A stretch of 64,000 bases of DNA, taken from assembly GCA_035341015.1 (NCBI GenBank), contig DAOQUL010000002.1:62001-126000 (forward strand), given 5' to 3'. Positions 35,621-45,899 of this stretch are shown piece after piece (position 1 is the stretch's first letter; the number at the start of each line of letters is the position of its first letter). This DNA is from JAKQIM01 sp029557965 (lineage in GTDB: Bacteria; Chloroflexota; Anaerolineae; Anaerolineales; UBA4823). A program made the translations under genes and the position numbers. The notes beneath the pieces are model-generated. The model did not search any database, was not told where the DNA came from, and saw only the letters and a program-made list of their open reading frames with translations.

Positions 35621-38600
35621 TCACCGGGATACACGGGAACCGAGGAGGCAAATCGGCACGAAAACCACCCACTCATCCTTCACGATCAAGGCCTCAAAGG
35701 CATCGGCATTATTGGTTTCATCAGGGTCGGCTGTATGCGAAGTTAATATTGCATGGTTGACCAGAGAGCCGGAAACCTCAGGTGCGGCCACCGTGATTGA
35801 TATCACCTGGGTGCTGTCGATCGGGATATTGCCCAACTCGCAGGTCACCACGCTGATGGCGTGCAAACACGGTGCAGTAGCCGATACAAAAGTAACACTC
35901 AGAGGTAATGTGTCCACCAGCTTGACCTGAACGGCATCATCCGGCCCAGCGTTTGTTACCGTTAACGTGTAGGCGATCGTCTCGCCCTCCCCTACCACAG
36001 CCAGGCCATCTTTGACTAGAAGCAGGTCAGCCGTGGTAGTTTGCACAAGCGTTTCAAAGATCGCGCCATTGTTGGCGCTGTTTGGATCGAGAAGTTCAGA
36101 CCAGGCGGCAGCACGATTGATCAGCAGTCCTGCCCCGCCGGCCCTGGTCACGATCTCAACGCTGGCTTCGTCGCCCGAAGCCAGGTTTCCAAGATCACAA
36201 GTCACGATATGGGCTGCTTCTAAACAGAGCGCATCGGCTGAGATAAAGGTCACCTCCACCGGCAAAGTATCGGTCACCATAACATGAAATGCACCATCCG
36301 GACCAGCGTTTGTTATTGTCAGCGTATAAACGAGCATCTCTCCCACCTTCGCTAGGGCAGGGCCGCTCTTGACGAGAGATAAGTCGGCAGTAACCGCGCG
36401 CACAGTGGTTTCAAGAGCAGCATCATTATTGTCGCCATCAGGGTCAACCACTGCTGACCGCACTACCGCCAGGTTGGTGAAAACCCCGGCCGCATTTGCC
36501 GCGGCTACAATCTCAACCGCTGCCACGCCTCCCGGGACGATATCGCCCAGATTGCATATCACAATCCCATGCATGTGATTGCAGGAGGCATCTGCCGAGA
36601 CAAAGGCAATGCCCGCGGGCAATGTATCGGTCAGCACCACCGCAAGCGCGGGGTCTGGGCCGGCGTTGTTCACGGTCAATGTATAAGTAAGGATGTCGCC
36701 TTGCTTTACGAGAGCAGGCCCTTCATTTAAAGATGACAAATCTGCCAGGTGTCTCGATACAATGACATCCGCCGCGGTATCGTTATCCTCCTCATGCGGG
36801 TCAAATGTGGCCGACCACACCCAGGCCCGGTTAGTGAGCAACCCGAGCGCATCTGCTGTAACCACAACCTCCGCCGTCAATACTTCGCCGCTGTCCAACA
36901 CCCCCAGTTCGCAGCTCACTACCCCGGCTGCGTGTGTGCAAGGAAGGCTGGCCGAAACAAAGGTTGTGCTGATTGGCAGGGTGTCCGTCAGAGCAGCGTT
37001 CAGGGCATCGTCTGGCCCATGGTTAGCCAGGCTCAGGGTGTATGTCACCTCATCCCCCACCAACACTGCATCAGGCCTGGCCGACTTATTCAACGCCAGG
37101 TCAGCCAAGGCCATCACAACCACTTGCTTTTCCACAACCCCCATGCCGCAATTGTTGATCGCCCACAAAGTCACCGTATACGCACCACTGGCGACATAAG
37201 CATGGGTTGGGCTGGCAAGCGTGCTTGTAACACCATCTCCAAAGTCCCACAGGTAGCTGGCAGCGCCGAGGGAGGTGTTGGTCAAGGCCAGCGTAAGGCC
37301 ATGCGCAAACTGGGCAAAGCTCGGCGTGGGTGGCACGGTGATCGCAATCACTGCATCCTCAGTATCACAGCCAAATTCATTGCAGGCCGTCAGCGTGATG
37401 GTATAAACACCCGCGGCAGCGTAGGTATGAGAGACATTCTCTGCCCCGGCGGTCATGGTTACCCCATCGCCAAAATCCCATTGCCCTTCGATCCCCGGCG
37501 GGATGCCCGCCTGCGTGGTGTCGGTCAAGACCACCACATCGCCCAGGCAGTGGTCGCCATCCACGTCAAACGTCGCCGCTGGGGCAAGGAACTCATCGGC
37601 GATGTGCATCAGCACATCGAAGCGCGGCATCTCTCCCAGCGGGCTGTTTTCAATGATGGCATATTCAGCAGCATAATCGCCTAACGGCAAGGGCAGGGTA
37701 TTCGAAAGGGCTGACATCACGATTGCCACATTGACCCTTTCTCCAGCCGGGATCGTACCAATTACCGGCTCCACCCTCGTCCAGGGCAAATCCACGGCCG
37801 AGACACCCACCAGCCACAGGATGGCATTATGCATCACAACATCCATGCCAGTGGTCCATATATACCCGGCAATAGAGACTACCGTCCGCCCAGTTTTAAC
37901 CGCCACAAACAACTCATCATTTTGGAAACGCGCCACCTCTTCAGAGCCGGTTGTCAGGTAAGTTGCATCCAGGGGGTATGCCTCACAAATGGCGGGCACA
38001 CCGGCCATGATGGGGTGTTCTGCATTGTAAGTTCCCAGGCAAGAAGCGGTCGAGAGAACGATTGTACCGTTCATCGCAGTATAAGCCTCGTCCATGAACC
38101 GCCCCCCCATGGCCCAAAAATCTGTCCCAAGGGCAAACATCATGTTGATCACCTTACCCCCACCATCCACGTAATCTGCCAGCACATTCCCGATCCCGGT
38201 TGGGTCCTGGTACAAGGCCGCTGACCAGGTGATCACCACGTCATAAGCCTGGAGTTGAGCCAATGCAGGGGTTGCGTAACGGGCATCAAACCCATCCACC
38301 ACCCCCAGGCCGCCCAAGGCCAAGAGTTGGCTGCGTATCGTAACAATATTATCGCCAGCATGCAGCAGCAACACATCTGGACTGGCTGCGGCTATGCCGC
38401 CGTCTAATTGAATTCTTCCTGGTTGTTTTACGATCTCATATTGGAGCGCCTGGCCCCCGTTATTGATGATCTCTACCCCAAACGGATCGGTATAAACCGC
38501 CGTGCCGCTTAACACCCAGGCTTCAATAAGTTCATCCGTCACCGCCACGCAAGGCCGGTCGGGAACCAGGCTCACATCCAACCATACATCACCCTGGGCA

Positions 38601-41131
38601 GAGATGTCCACCGCGGCTGTTGCGCTCAGGTAATTGGCCCCACCAAAAATCACCTCATACTCCCCAGTATACAACCATGCCGAATAATAGCCGTTATCTG
38701 GCACGCTGAGCGTGCTGCTGACTGGGTCTCCATCCACGATCTCGACCCATGCATCAACCGCATCCAATGTGCAATTGTCGACCACATTCCCGTGCAAATG
38801 CCCCATGCCAGCGGGCGGCGCCACCGTCATTGTCACCGGAATCGTCAACGAAGGGCTGCCGGTCAGGTTAAGAATAGTGTTGTAATCGCCTGGCTGGTCG
38901 ATACCGGCTGCCAGCGTGGCAGTAAAAGACAACGTAAAGGGCAGATCTCCGGGCAGCGTGCTGCTGGCAGGGATGGTGCTCGTCAGGGGATTCTCGCCCA
39001 GCCAGGGTACATCGGTTGAGCCTTCCTCAAATTCAAAATCGTAAGGCAGAGGCAGCCGGTTGTAGAGGCTTCCAGTGAGCGTACCCGTAGCATCCCAATC
39101 CAGCCAGGCATGCACAGGCCCAGGCACAAAAGCCACCCAGGCGGTTAACATGAAATCTTGCTGCAAAGCCACTCCTGAGCGCATATCGACCAGCGCAGAA
39201 GCAGGCGCATAGTTTTGCATCGTCACCGTCACAACATGCAGGCCCTCGTCAAGGTACATCTCATAGGAACCGTCGGGCCGGGTAACCACCGAAGTCCCGT
39301 CATCTGCATCCACCGCGGCGCCGCCCAACCCAAAACCATTGTCGGCATCCCGCGCATAGCCCAAGAGCATCCCGCGCCGCGTCATGGCAATATCTTGCAC
39401 GGTGATCATCGCAGCAGTGACCTCTACCCCCGAATCGATTTCGGTGGCATATTCGGGATGAACGGCTGTCACGGTATAAACCCCAGTCAAGGCCATGATC
39501 TGGTATGCACCGGCCGCGTCGGTCACAGCCGAGGGACTGCTGCTTACCAACCCCGATACAGCCGTCACCACAACCCCAGCAATTGGGTCACCGCTGGCAG
39601 AATCTGTGACAGCGCCAGCCAGGTAGCCGGTGCTACCGCAGGCCTGCAAGCCCGCTGCATACACATCCAGGTGACCATACCCATACGAGTAGTTACCCTG
39701 CCCACTTAGCGGAGCGCCGCAGCTCCCGGCTGGGGCGGCGCTGGCTGTATCTTGCAATAGTTGAAAAGTCTTATCGATTTGCCCCACCAGGCCTGGGTTG
39801 CAAGCCCACAGCAGTGCCACCGCCCCCGCCGAATGCGGCGAGGCCATCGAAGTGCCGTTGATGCAGGCATATTTGTTCGTTGGATAGCTCGAACACACAT
39901 TGACGCCAGGGGCCGAAATATTGGGTTTTGTGTAAGGGATATCGTCAAAGCTGCCGGGGCCGCGGCTGGAGAAAAAAGCAACGCCGCCGCTCATGTCGTG
40001 TGCCCCTGAAGTAAAAGATTCGGGGTATTCGCCGGGCGAGGTCAGGGTAGCACACCCTGAGCCGCCATTGCCGGCCGAGAAGGCCGGGAAGATGCCCGCA
40101 TCCACCCAGGCTTGCACCTTTGCTTGATACCACAGATCGCCGCGAGCGCCATCCCATGAATTATTGACCACGTGAGGGCGATTAGCAGGATCACCGCCCG
40201 GAGCCAGGATCCAATCTGCACAGGCATTCACGGCCAAATCGCTGCAAGATTCACCCACACAGCCCCGGCAGGCAATCCACTGTGCGTCGGGCGCCATCCC
40301 CACCTGGTAAGCCAGGCTCGCGTCATTATCGCCAACCATCGTCCCCATGGTGTGCGTGCCGTGTCCATCTGGGTCACAAGGCCCGGTTGTACAAGTGCCT
40401 GCCGGATCAAACCAACAAGCCGGGTCAGCCGGGTTGGCACTGCATTTGTACGATTGGTCCAGGGCGGGGTGAGTCCACTGCACACCAGTATCAATATTTG
40501 CCACCACAATCCCCTGGCCTTCGGCATCGAAAAATGACCAGAAATCATCTGCTCGCGCATACGAGATGCCCCAGGCCAATGAGCTGCCTGAGGCAGTGGG
40601 AGCTGCCAGCATGTCATAGGCCAACAGGTCGCCGGCCCAATGCAGACCAGCCGCAGGGTTTGAGGGCTGAGGCGGCTCAATGTGATACGTGCGGGTGGCA
40701 CGGATGCTTGCCACCTCACCCAAAGACGCCAGGTCATAGGCCGCCTTTAAATTACCGCTGTCGACATACAATTCATTACCGGCGATGAAGGTACGATACT
40801 CCAGGCCCATTGCGTCCAAGAAGCCCCGGGCCTTGGCCTGGCTGCGGCGGGCAGTTTCGCTTAACCTGCTGTACACGAATTGACCGCGCGCCTCCCAATC
40901 CATGTCATAGGCCGCCGAAAGGTCAGCCTGTTCGGCAAAGCGCACAATGAAGTCGGTGTGTTGACCCTGGGCTGAAAGTTGGCTCATTAAAGCCGCCTCA
41001 ATCTTATCTTCCCCCTGGCTGGCTGGTATATCCAGAGTGCCAGCCCTGGCATCAGCGGGGTGAGCCAGGCTCAACAAGATGCCACTGATCAACAATACCG
41101 ACCATAACCTCTGCAACACCGGGGATGTCAT
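35621..41131 (-). CDS. Giant secreted subtilisin-like protease with PKD and DUF11 repeats
   Basis: About 1836 residues. A Sec signal peptide (about 1-28) is followed by an I9-like propeptide (about 40-140) and an S8 catalytic domain with Asp214 (NIDTG), His257 (DGHGTH) and Ser428 (NGTSMASP). After it come two carboxypeptidase-regulatory-like domains (from about 495), a third near 780, and a GATase-like Rossmann segment (about 900-1130). Two PKD domains (WDFGDGVT near 1219 and 1297) and four DUF11 repeats (starting near 1341, 1462, 1580, 1700) follow. The end reads VFVPICLLGSR. The ATG at 41131 is chosen because AGGAG lies at ideal spacing and the signal peptide starts there; an upstream ATG at 41188 adds 19 basic residues. 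It should be an exported or surface-bound protease. Confidence 0.93.
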   Translation of the reverse strand: MTSPVLQRLWSVLLISGILLSLAHPADARAGTLDIPASQGEDKIEAALMSQLSAQGQHTDFIVRFAEQADLSAAYDMDWEARGQFVYSRLSETARRSQAKARGFLDAMGLEYRTFIAGNELYVDSGNLKAAYDLASLGEVASIRATRTYHIEPPQPSNPAAGLHWAGDLLAYDMLAAPTASGSSLAWGISYARADDFWSFFDAEGQGIVVANIDTGVQWTHPALDQSYKCSANPADPACWFDPAGTCTTGPCDPDGHGTHTMGTMVGDNDASLAYQVGMAPDAQWIACRGCVGESCSDLAVNACADWILAPGGDPANRPHVVNNSWDGARGDLWYQAKVQAWVDAGIFPAFSAGNGGSGCATLTSPGEYPESFTSGAHDMSGGVAFFSSRGPGSFDDIPYTKPNISAPGVNVCSSYPTNKYACINGTSMASPHSAGAVALLWACNPGLVGQIDKTFQLLQDTASAAPAGSCGAPLSGQGNYSYGYGHLDVYAAGLQACGSTGYLAGAVTDSASGDPIAGVVVTAVSGLVSSSPSAVTDAAGAYQIMALTGVYTVTAVHPEYATEIDSGVEVTAAMITVQDIAMTRRGMLLGYARDADNGFGLGGAAVDADDGTSVVTRPDGSYEMYLDEGLHVVTVTMQNYAPASALVDMRSGVALQQDFMLTAWVAFVPGPVHAWLDWDATGTLTGSLYNRLPLPYDFEFEEGSTDVPWLGENPLTSTIPASSTLPGDLPFTLSFTATLAAGIDQPGDYNTILNLTGSPSLTIPVTMTVAPPAGMGHLHGNVVDNCTLDAVDAWVEIVDGDPVSSTLSVPDNGYYSAWLYTGEYEVIFGGANYLSATAAVDISAQGDVWLDVSLVPDRPCVAVTDELIEAWVLSGTAVYTDPFGVEIINNGGQALQYEIVKQPGRIQLDGGIAAASPDVLLLHAGDNIVTIRSQLLALGGLGVVDGFDARYATPALAQLQAYDVVITWSAALYQDPTGIGNVLADYVDGGGKVINMMFALGTDFWAMGGRFMDEAYTAMNGTIVLSTASCLGTYNAEHPIMAGVPAICEAYPLDATYLTTGSEEVARFQNDELFVAVKTGRTVVSIAGYIWTTGMDVVMHNAILWLVGVSAVDLPWTRVEPVIGTIPAGERVNVAIVMSALSNTLPLPLGDYAAEYAIIENSPLGEMPRFDVLMHIADEFLAPAATFDVDGDHCLGDVVVLTDTTQAGIPPGIEGQWDFGDGVTMTAGAENVSHTYAAAGVYTITLTACNEFGCDTEDAVIAITVPPTPSFAQFAHGLTLALTNTSLGAASYLWDFGDGVTSTLASPTHAYVASGAYTVTLWAINNCGMGVVEKQVVVMALADLALNKSARPDAVLVGDEVTYTLSLANHGPDDALNAALTDTLPISTTFVSASLPCTHAAGVVSCELGVLDSGEVLTAEVVVTADALGLLTNRAWVWSATFDPHEEDNDTAADVIVSRHLADLSSLNEGPALVKQGDILTYTLTVNNAGPDPALAVVLTDTLPAGIAFVSADASCNHMHGIVICNLGDIVPGGVAAVEIVAAANAAGVFTNLAVVRSAVVDPDGDNNDAALETTVRAVTADLSLVKSGPALAKVGEMLVYTLTITNAGPDGAFHVMVTDTLPVEVTFISADALCLEAAHIVTCDLGNLASGDEASVEIVTRAGGAGLLINRAAAWSELLDPNSANNGAIFETLVQTTTADLLLVKDGLAVVGEGETIAYTLTVTNAGPDDAVQVKLVDTLPLSVTFVSATAPCLHAISVVTCELGNIPIDSTQVISITVAAPEVSGSLVNHAILTSHTADPDETNNADAFEALIVKDEWVVFVPICLLGSRVSR
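35964..37110 (-). repeat. Four tandem DUF11 repeats within the subtilase
   Basis: Four in-frame modules of about 115-120 codons each begin with an ADL...K/N-x-G/A pattern, contain YTL(T/S)(V/L/I)xNxGPD and DTLP, and end with CxLG followed by an immunoglobulin-like strand. They form extended beta-sandwich stalks in surface proteins. At nucleotide level they are diverged, so recent duplication or recombination is not evident. Confidence 0.85.
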
Positions 41132-41209
41132 GGCAAATCTCCTGAGCCGCTCAAATCGCAAGAAAAAAAACCGCCGATTAAGAGACAAACACTCTTTGTT
41201 TCTACAAAT

Positions 41210-41238
41210 AATATACCACTAAAACCGAAGGGCCAAAA
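41210..41238 (-). promoter_or_regulatory. Candidate promoter of the subtilase operon
   Basis: Minus strand: -10 TATATT (complement of 41210-41215), 17-bp spacer, -35-like TTTTGG (complement of 41233-41238). The -35 is weak, but the spacing is exact and the -10 lies in an AT-rich stretch about 80 bp upstream of the chosen start codon. The rest of the 41132-41326 gap is AT-rich divergent leader without further genes. Confidence 0.45.
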
Positions 41239-41299
41239 GACTGCCCCAAGCCCGGCACAACCAAAGCACAAAGCTTTTAGGCTTTCGATCGGTTTTAGG

Positions 41300-41308
41300 T
41301 GCTATAAT
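41300..41308 (+). promoter_or_regulatory. Extended -10 promoter of the phosphorelay operon
   Basis: The sequence TGCTATAAT (TG at 41300-41301, TATAAT at 41303-41308) is a consensus extended -10. No good -35 is present at 16-18 bp. Transcription would begin near 41315, only about 12 nt before the ATG at 41327, which has no Shine-Dalgarno. Confidence 0.7.
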
Positions 41309-41326
41309 TTATTAAAGTATTGCAAA

Positions 41327-44050
41327 ATGAGTGAAAACACTGCCCTGACCCTTCAATTGAAAGAAGCATGTAAACAATCCGGCGCACGCTGGGCAGTTTG
41401 GCTTGAGCGCGTTCAGGATGCGTGGCAGCCATGCGAACAGCATAACCTGACCCAAGCCCGCCTGAAAGCGCTGGTAGCTTATTTGCAAGTCGTCGAGACG
41501 GCCGAATGGTTGGCCGGCACACTGGGCAGCCAACGCGTACGCTCGCGCAGCACAGGTCAGCATGCACAAGCTCTGGGCTGCCAACGGCTGTATGCTTTTC
41601 CCCATGCCACCACTCACTCTTTGCTCTTGGTTGGCGCACAAGCACTTGACCGCCAGGGAGAGGGCATGTTTCGCATCGTAACGCTGGGCAGCCACTCTGC
41701 CATGATCGTCCCGCCTGTCATTGACGACGCCGAACAGGGCCAGGCATCTCGGGCTGCCAGCAGCGAGACCAAACTAGCCGATGCGCATGAACCGCCTGTA
41801 CTGCCCATAGAAGCCGGCATCGAGGCATCTTACGATCCCCAGGCCGCTCTAGAACGGGTATTATCCTTTTTAGCCCGCCAGATTGCCTGCCAGGCCGCTT
41901 ACCTTGCTATCCGCAGCGGCGAGACTTTCCACGTCCAGGCAGCCTGGAACTGCCCGGTTGAGGTACAGGGTACCGACATCTCGATCGGGAACGACAAACC
42001 CCTGGCAAGCATCGTCATCACCCGCAAGGGATTACTGATCGAAGATACAGCCAATTTTCCCCTTGACCGGGGGTTCACATTGTATGCCCCCCTGTCTTCA
42101 GCCGGCTTACTTGGCTCATGGATGGGCTTGCCGGTCAAGATCGGCCAACGCATCATTGGCATCACAGCTTTTACCGCCCGCCAGCCGGGCGCTTTTAGCG
42201 CTTCTGATCTAGCCAAGATGGGAGAGCGCGTTGCGCGCCTGGCCTATAACATTGAAAACGCCATCATCTTTGGCGAGGTGACCCACTACCTGCAGCAATT
42301 GGCACTGTTGAATGAGCTGGCTTCTACCGCCTCGCTGGGATTGGATACTGACCAGGGCAAGCCGCAGGATGAGTTTGCGCGCCGCGTGATGATGCGGCTG
42401 CGTAGAACCTTCAAAGCAGATTGGGCCGCCGTACTGCTCTTATCGCCAGATGGGAAAACCCTGCAAGAATACGGCGGCGGGTCGCACCTGGCACCAGCCT
42501 GGGAAGTGCCCGTAGAAAGCAGCCTAATGGGCCTGGCAGTTCAAAAAGGCCTGCCGGTGCGCATCGGAGACGTGCACACTGCCACGCGCTACTTCCCAAT
42601 CCACCCCGATTTTCGCTCTGAGCTGGCTGTGCCACTTAAATACCGCGGCCGGATCATCGGCGTTTTGGTGTTGGTCAGCGTTCAACCCAATGCCTTCAGC
42701 CGTCCTGATGAACAGTTGTTGATCGTAATTGCCTCGCAAATGGCCGGCCTTTTTGAGAATATGCGCCTGAACGAAGAAACGCGCGAGCGCGCCCAAAAGC
42801 TGGCCGACAGCGTCCGCCAATTAGAGGCTGTGCGCGATACGTCTCTGGATATCGCCGGCGACCTGGATTTTGACACCTTGCTTTCGCGCCTGACCATCCG
42901 CGCCCGCGACCTGGTGGGCGCACGCGGGGCTGAGCTGGGGCTGTACAATGAACACGAGCAAATCGTTGAGGTTGTGATCTCAGATGCCCCGTGGGAACAC
43001 GTCCAGGGCAGCCAGATTCCTCTCATGGCTGGGGTCGCCGGACGGCTGGCAGCTTTTGGAGAGCCCATTGTAGTGGATGATTACAACACCTGGCCTGGCA
43101 GGCTGCTTCCGCATCGCAAGGCCTCCTTCAGGGCCGTTGCCGGGGTGCCCCTGAAATTCAAGGGCCAGGTGATCGGCACCCTCACCGTGTTAGACGACCG
43201 CCCCGACAAGACTTTTAAGAGTGAAGATGTCAACCTGCTGGAGCTTCTGGCCCCTCAGGCTGCCATCTCTATTCGCAACGCCCGCCTGTATCAGGAATTG
43301 CAAGAGCGCATCAAAGCCCAGCAAGTGGCCGAGGCTCGCCTGGTGCGTTCAGCCCGCCTGGCCGCGGTTGGCGAAATGGCTGCCGGTGTGGCACACGAGT
43401 TGAATAATCCCCTTACCACGGTGGCGGGCTTCGCAGAGCTGATCTTGCAAGATCTAGAACCCGGATCGCCATTCAGAGAAGATCTGGAATTGGTATTGGC
43501 AGAGGCCGAACGGGCGCGCCACGTGGTGCGCAGGCTCTTGGATTTCTCTCGCCCGGTGGAAGACCAGCGCACAAAAACCGATCTGAACGAGCTGGTAAAG
43601 GGTGTACTGCTCCTGGTCAACCACCTGACGCGTACCAGCAATGTCAAGATTGTGCTTGAGCTAAACGAAAACTTGCCCTGGGTAATGCTGGATCCCAACC
43701 AGATCAAGCAGGTCTTTCTTAACCTGGTGCACAATGCACTCCAAGCCATGCCCAAAGGTGGCAAGCTGACCGTCACCACCGGACAAGAAGAACACGAAAG
43801 CGGTGGACGCCAACAAACCTGGGCGATACTGGCTGTGCGCGATACCGGCGAAGGCATTCCGCCTGAAAATGTAGAAAAGCTATTTGAGCCTTTCTTTTCT
43901 ACGCGCCCGCCTGGCAAAGGCACGGGGTTGGGCTTATCGGTGAGCTACGGCATCATATCCAGTCACGGGGGCTTCATCGACGTAGAAAGCAAGCCTGGAC
44001 AGGGAAGCTGTTTTACCATTTACTTACCGCAGGAGATGAATGGTGCCTGA
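41327..44050 (+). CDS. Soluble multi-GAF histidine kinase (NtrB-like transmitter)
   Basis: This 907-residue protein has no transmembrane segments. An unassigned N-terminal region (1-160) is followed by three GAF modules (about 165-320, 325-485 and 505-665), and a HisKA domain whose H-box GVAHELNNP (His690) is of the NtrB/HPK4 kind. HATPase_c ends the protein, with NLVHNALQAM, DTGEGIP and GTGLGLS. It should autophosphorylate in response to cytoplasmic signals read by the GAFs. The gene starts directly after an extended -10 promoter, making an almost leaderless mRNA. It overlaps the REC-kinase gene by 11 bp, so it is the first member of a three-gene phosphorelay. Confidence 0.94.
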   Translation: MSENTALTLQLKEACKQSGARWAVWLERVQDAWQPCEQHNLTQARLKALVAYLQVVETAEWLAGTLGSQRVRSRSTGQHAQALGCQRLYAFPHATTHSLLLVGAQALDRQGEGMFRIVTLGSHSAMIVPPVIDDAEQGQASRAASSETKLADAHEPPVLPIEAGIEASYDPQAALERVLSFLARQIACQAAYLAIRSGETFHVQAAWNCPVEVQGTDISIGNDKPLASIVITRKGLLIEDTANFPLDRGFTLYAPLSSAGLLGSWMGLPVKIGQRIIGITAFTARQPGAFSASDLAKMGERVARLAYNIENAIIFGEVTHYLQQLALLNELASTASLGLDTDQGKPQDEFARRVMMRLRRTFKADWAAVLLLSPDGKTLQEYGGGSHLAPAWEVPVESSLMGLAVQKGLPVRIGDVHTATRYFPIHPDFRSELAVPLKYRGRIIGVLVLVSVQPNAFSRPDEQLLIVIASQMAGLFENMRLNEETRERAQKLADSVRQLEAVRDTSLDIAGDLDFDTLLSRLTIRARDLVGARGAELGLYNEHEQIVEVVISDAPWEHVQGSQIPLMAGVAGRLAAFGEPIVVDDYNTWPGRLLPHRKASFRAVAGVPLKFKGQVIGTLTVLDDRPDKTFKSEDVNLLELLAPQAAISIRNARLYQELQERIKAQQVAEARLVRSARLAAVGEMAAGVAHELNNPLTTVAGFAELILQDLEPGSPFREDLELVLAEAERARHVVRRLLDFSRPVEDQRTKTDLNELVKGVLLLVNHLTRTSNVKIVLELNENLPWVMLDPNQIKQVFLNLVHNALQAMPKGGKLTVTTGQEEHESGGRQQTWAILAVRDTGEGIPPENVEKLFEPFFSTRPPGKGTGLGLSVSYGIISSHGGFIDVESKPGQGSCFTIYLPQEMNGA

Positions 44051-45899
44051 TCGCACACGCAATATACCCCCGTCGCCAGCAAAAAACGTCCTCACTGCTG
44101 AAGCAAGAACAGCCAGTGGACCGGCAGTGTTTGTGGTGGATGATGAGCCGGGGATCATTCGCTTGTGCGAGCGGCTCTTGACCCGGGCAGGTTACCAAGT
44201 TTATGCCTTCACCGACGCCCAAGAGATGCTGCAAATCTTACCCCAACACCAGGCCAGCCTGCTGCTGGTCGATATCCGCATGCCAGGCCTGGATGGATTT
44301 CAAGTGGTCAAGCTGGCCCGCCAGCAGCACCCAGACCTGGCCGTGGTGATCATGACGGGGTTTGGTACCGTTGAAACCGCAATCGAGGCCTTGCGCGAAG
44401 GCGCCGATGGTTTGATCTTGAAGCCTTTCTCAGGTATAGATCTGACCAGCAGCGTTACGCGCGCCCTTCAACAAAGCCTGCACAAACAAGATGTACTGCG
44501 CCTACAAGCCTTACGCCCGCTGTTCAATGTGACCGAGACGTTGTTCAGCGAAACCAATCCCCGCCGCCTGCGCACCCTGATCTTAGAGGCCGTACGCGGC
44601 CATTTAAAATGCCGTTATGCCGAGCTTTACCGGGTTAAAGAGACCAGCAAGTCTTCTTCAGCCGGCCGCGAGAGGCGAGCCAAGAAAGCTCCCAGCGCCA
44701 TCAAGCCGTCTGAGAGCAAGCCAAGCTCTGCCAGCCTGGGTGCGTTGGTAGAATGGCTGTTGGAAAAGGAAACCGATTCTGAAGAACAGAGCCAGCCAGG
44801 CAAAACCAGGAGCGGTAAAACCATACCCATATCAAACAATCGTGTGACAGCACCGGTTTTATTCAATGATCAACCGGGCTCCGGCATCCGGTCTTTGATG
44901 TGCGCCCCGATGAGCCTTGCAACAATGGGCCAGCAAAACACCGGATGGGATCAGGCGAACCACCTGCTGATTGCAGCCCGGGCAGAAAACGAGCCTCCTT
45001 TCCGCGAATCTGACCTGGAAATGTTTGCCATCCTGGCCCGGCAGGCAGCCATCGCCCAAGAAAACGCTCGGTTGCAAGCCGAACTGCGGGAGTATATTCG
45101 CCAGCTAGAGAATTCGCAGCGCGCCTTGATCCAGGCGGAAAAAATGGCCATTGCCGGCCGGTTAACGGCTTCGATCGCCCACGAGATCAATAATCCCCTC
45201 CAGGCAGTACAAAACTGTGTCCACCTGGCCGGGCGGGTTGAACTGGCAGATCGAGAGCGCCAAAATTACCTGGCCCTTGCACAAAGCGAGCTCGAACGCT
45301 TGATGCAAACCGTTCAGCGCATGCTTGATTTTTACCGGCCAACAGCCCTGGACCGCAAACCGGTCGATATTAATTCGCTTATCGAAAAAGTAATGTCCTT
45401 GATGGATAAACAACTCAAGGATCACCATATTCAAGTATACTTAAAGCTGGCGGCACACCTGCCCCACGTGTACGTGGTCGGAGACCAGATCCAACAAGTG
45501 CTGCTGAACCTGGTTTTGAATGCAATGGAAGCAATGTCATCCAGCGATCGAGGTGAGCTTTCCATCGAAACCCATGCCAACCTGGCTGGGGCCCAGGTAG
45601 AAGTCTACATCAAGGATAATGGACCAGGCGTGCCGGCTAACGAACGCAAACATATTTTCGAACCCTTTGTCAGCACCAAGGCCCAAGGCACCGGGTTGGG
45701 CCTGGCTGTAAGCTACGGCATCATCACTGCTCATGGTGGCAACCTGGAGCTGGTTGACTGCGACCAAATTGCTGGCAGGAAATTATTAACAACAGATCAA
45801 CCGGCAAACAACCATTCAAAGCGAAAAGCCGCCCCGTCGACCAATCGGCATACTGGCGCTTGTTTTCGCCTGGCTTTACCTGTTGCGGAGTACATATGA
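44040..45899 (+). CDS. Response-regulator-headed histidine kinase (REC-GAF-HisKA-HATPase)
   Basis: The 619-residue protein begins with a receiver domain (about 20-140; acidic pair DDE, phospho-acceptor Asp78 in VDIRMPG, MTGFG, conserved Lys in LKPF). A diverged GAF-like region follows (about 155-345) interrupted by a low-complexity Ser/Lys/Glu segment (about 200-260). The transmitter has H-box SIAHEINNPLQ (His381) and HATPase_c with DNGPGVP and GTGLGLA. Near the end a polar insertion of about 35 residues separates the last two strands of the ATPase domain. A receiver placed before the transmitter suggests it is switched by phosphorylation from the preceding kinase. It overlaps both neighbours (11 bp and 4 bp). 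Confidence 0.92.
   Translation: MVPDRTRNIPPSPAKNVLTAEARTASGPAVFVVDDEPGIIRLCERLLTRAGYQVYAFTDAQEMLQILPQHQASLLLVDIRMPGLDGFQVVKLARQQHPDLAVVIMTGFGTVETAIEALREGADGLILKPFSGIDLTSSVTRALQQSLHKQDVLRLQALRPLFNVTETLFSETNPRRLRTLILEAVRGHLKCRYAELYRVKETSKSSSAGRERRAKKAPSAIKPSESKPSSASLGALVEWLLEKETDSEEQSQPGKTRSGKTIPISNNRVTAPVLFNDQPGSGIRSLMCAPMSLATMGQQNTGWDQANHLLIAARAENEPPFRESDLEMFAILARQAAIAQENARLQAELREYIRQLENSQRALIQAEKMAIAGRLTASIAHEINNPLQAVQNCVHLAGRVELADRERQNYLALAQSELERLMQTVQRMLDFYRPTALDRKPVDINSLIEKVMSLMDKQLKDHHIQVYLKLAAHLPHVYVVGDQIQQVLLNLVLNAMEAMSSSDRGELSIETHANLAGAQVEVYIKDNGPGVPANERKHIFEPFVSTKAQGTGLGLAVSYGIITAHGGNLELVDCDQIAGRKLLTTDQPANNHSKRKAAPSTNRHTGACFRLALPVAEYI

Noticed and set aside
35964..37110. Regularly spaced repeats that could suggest a repeat array such as CRISPR
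   Set aside because: The period is about 350 bp, in frame, and matches DUF11 protein domains; there are no short identical direct repeats with spacers.
36749..37684. A 311-codon plus-strand frame opposite the subtilase
   Set aside because: It is antisense to PKD and DUF11 modules that are clearly coding on the minus strand, and its product shows no family features.
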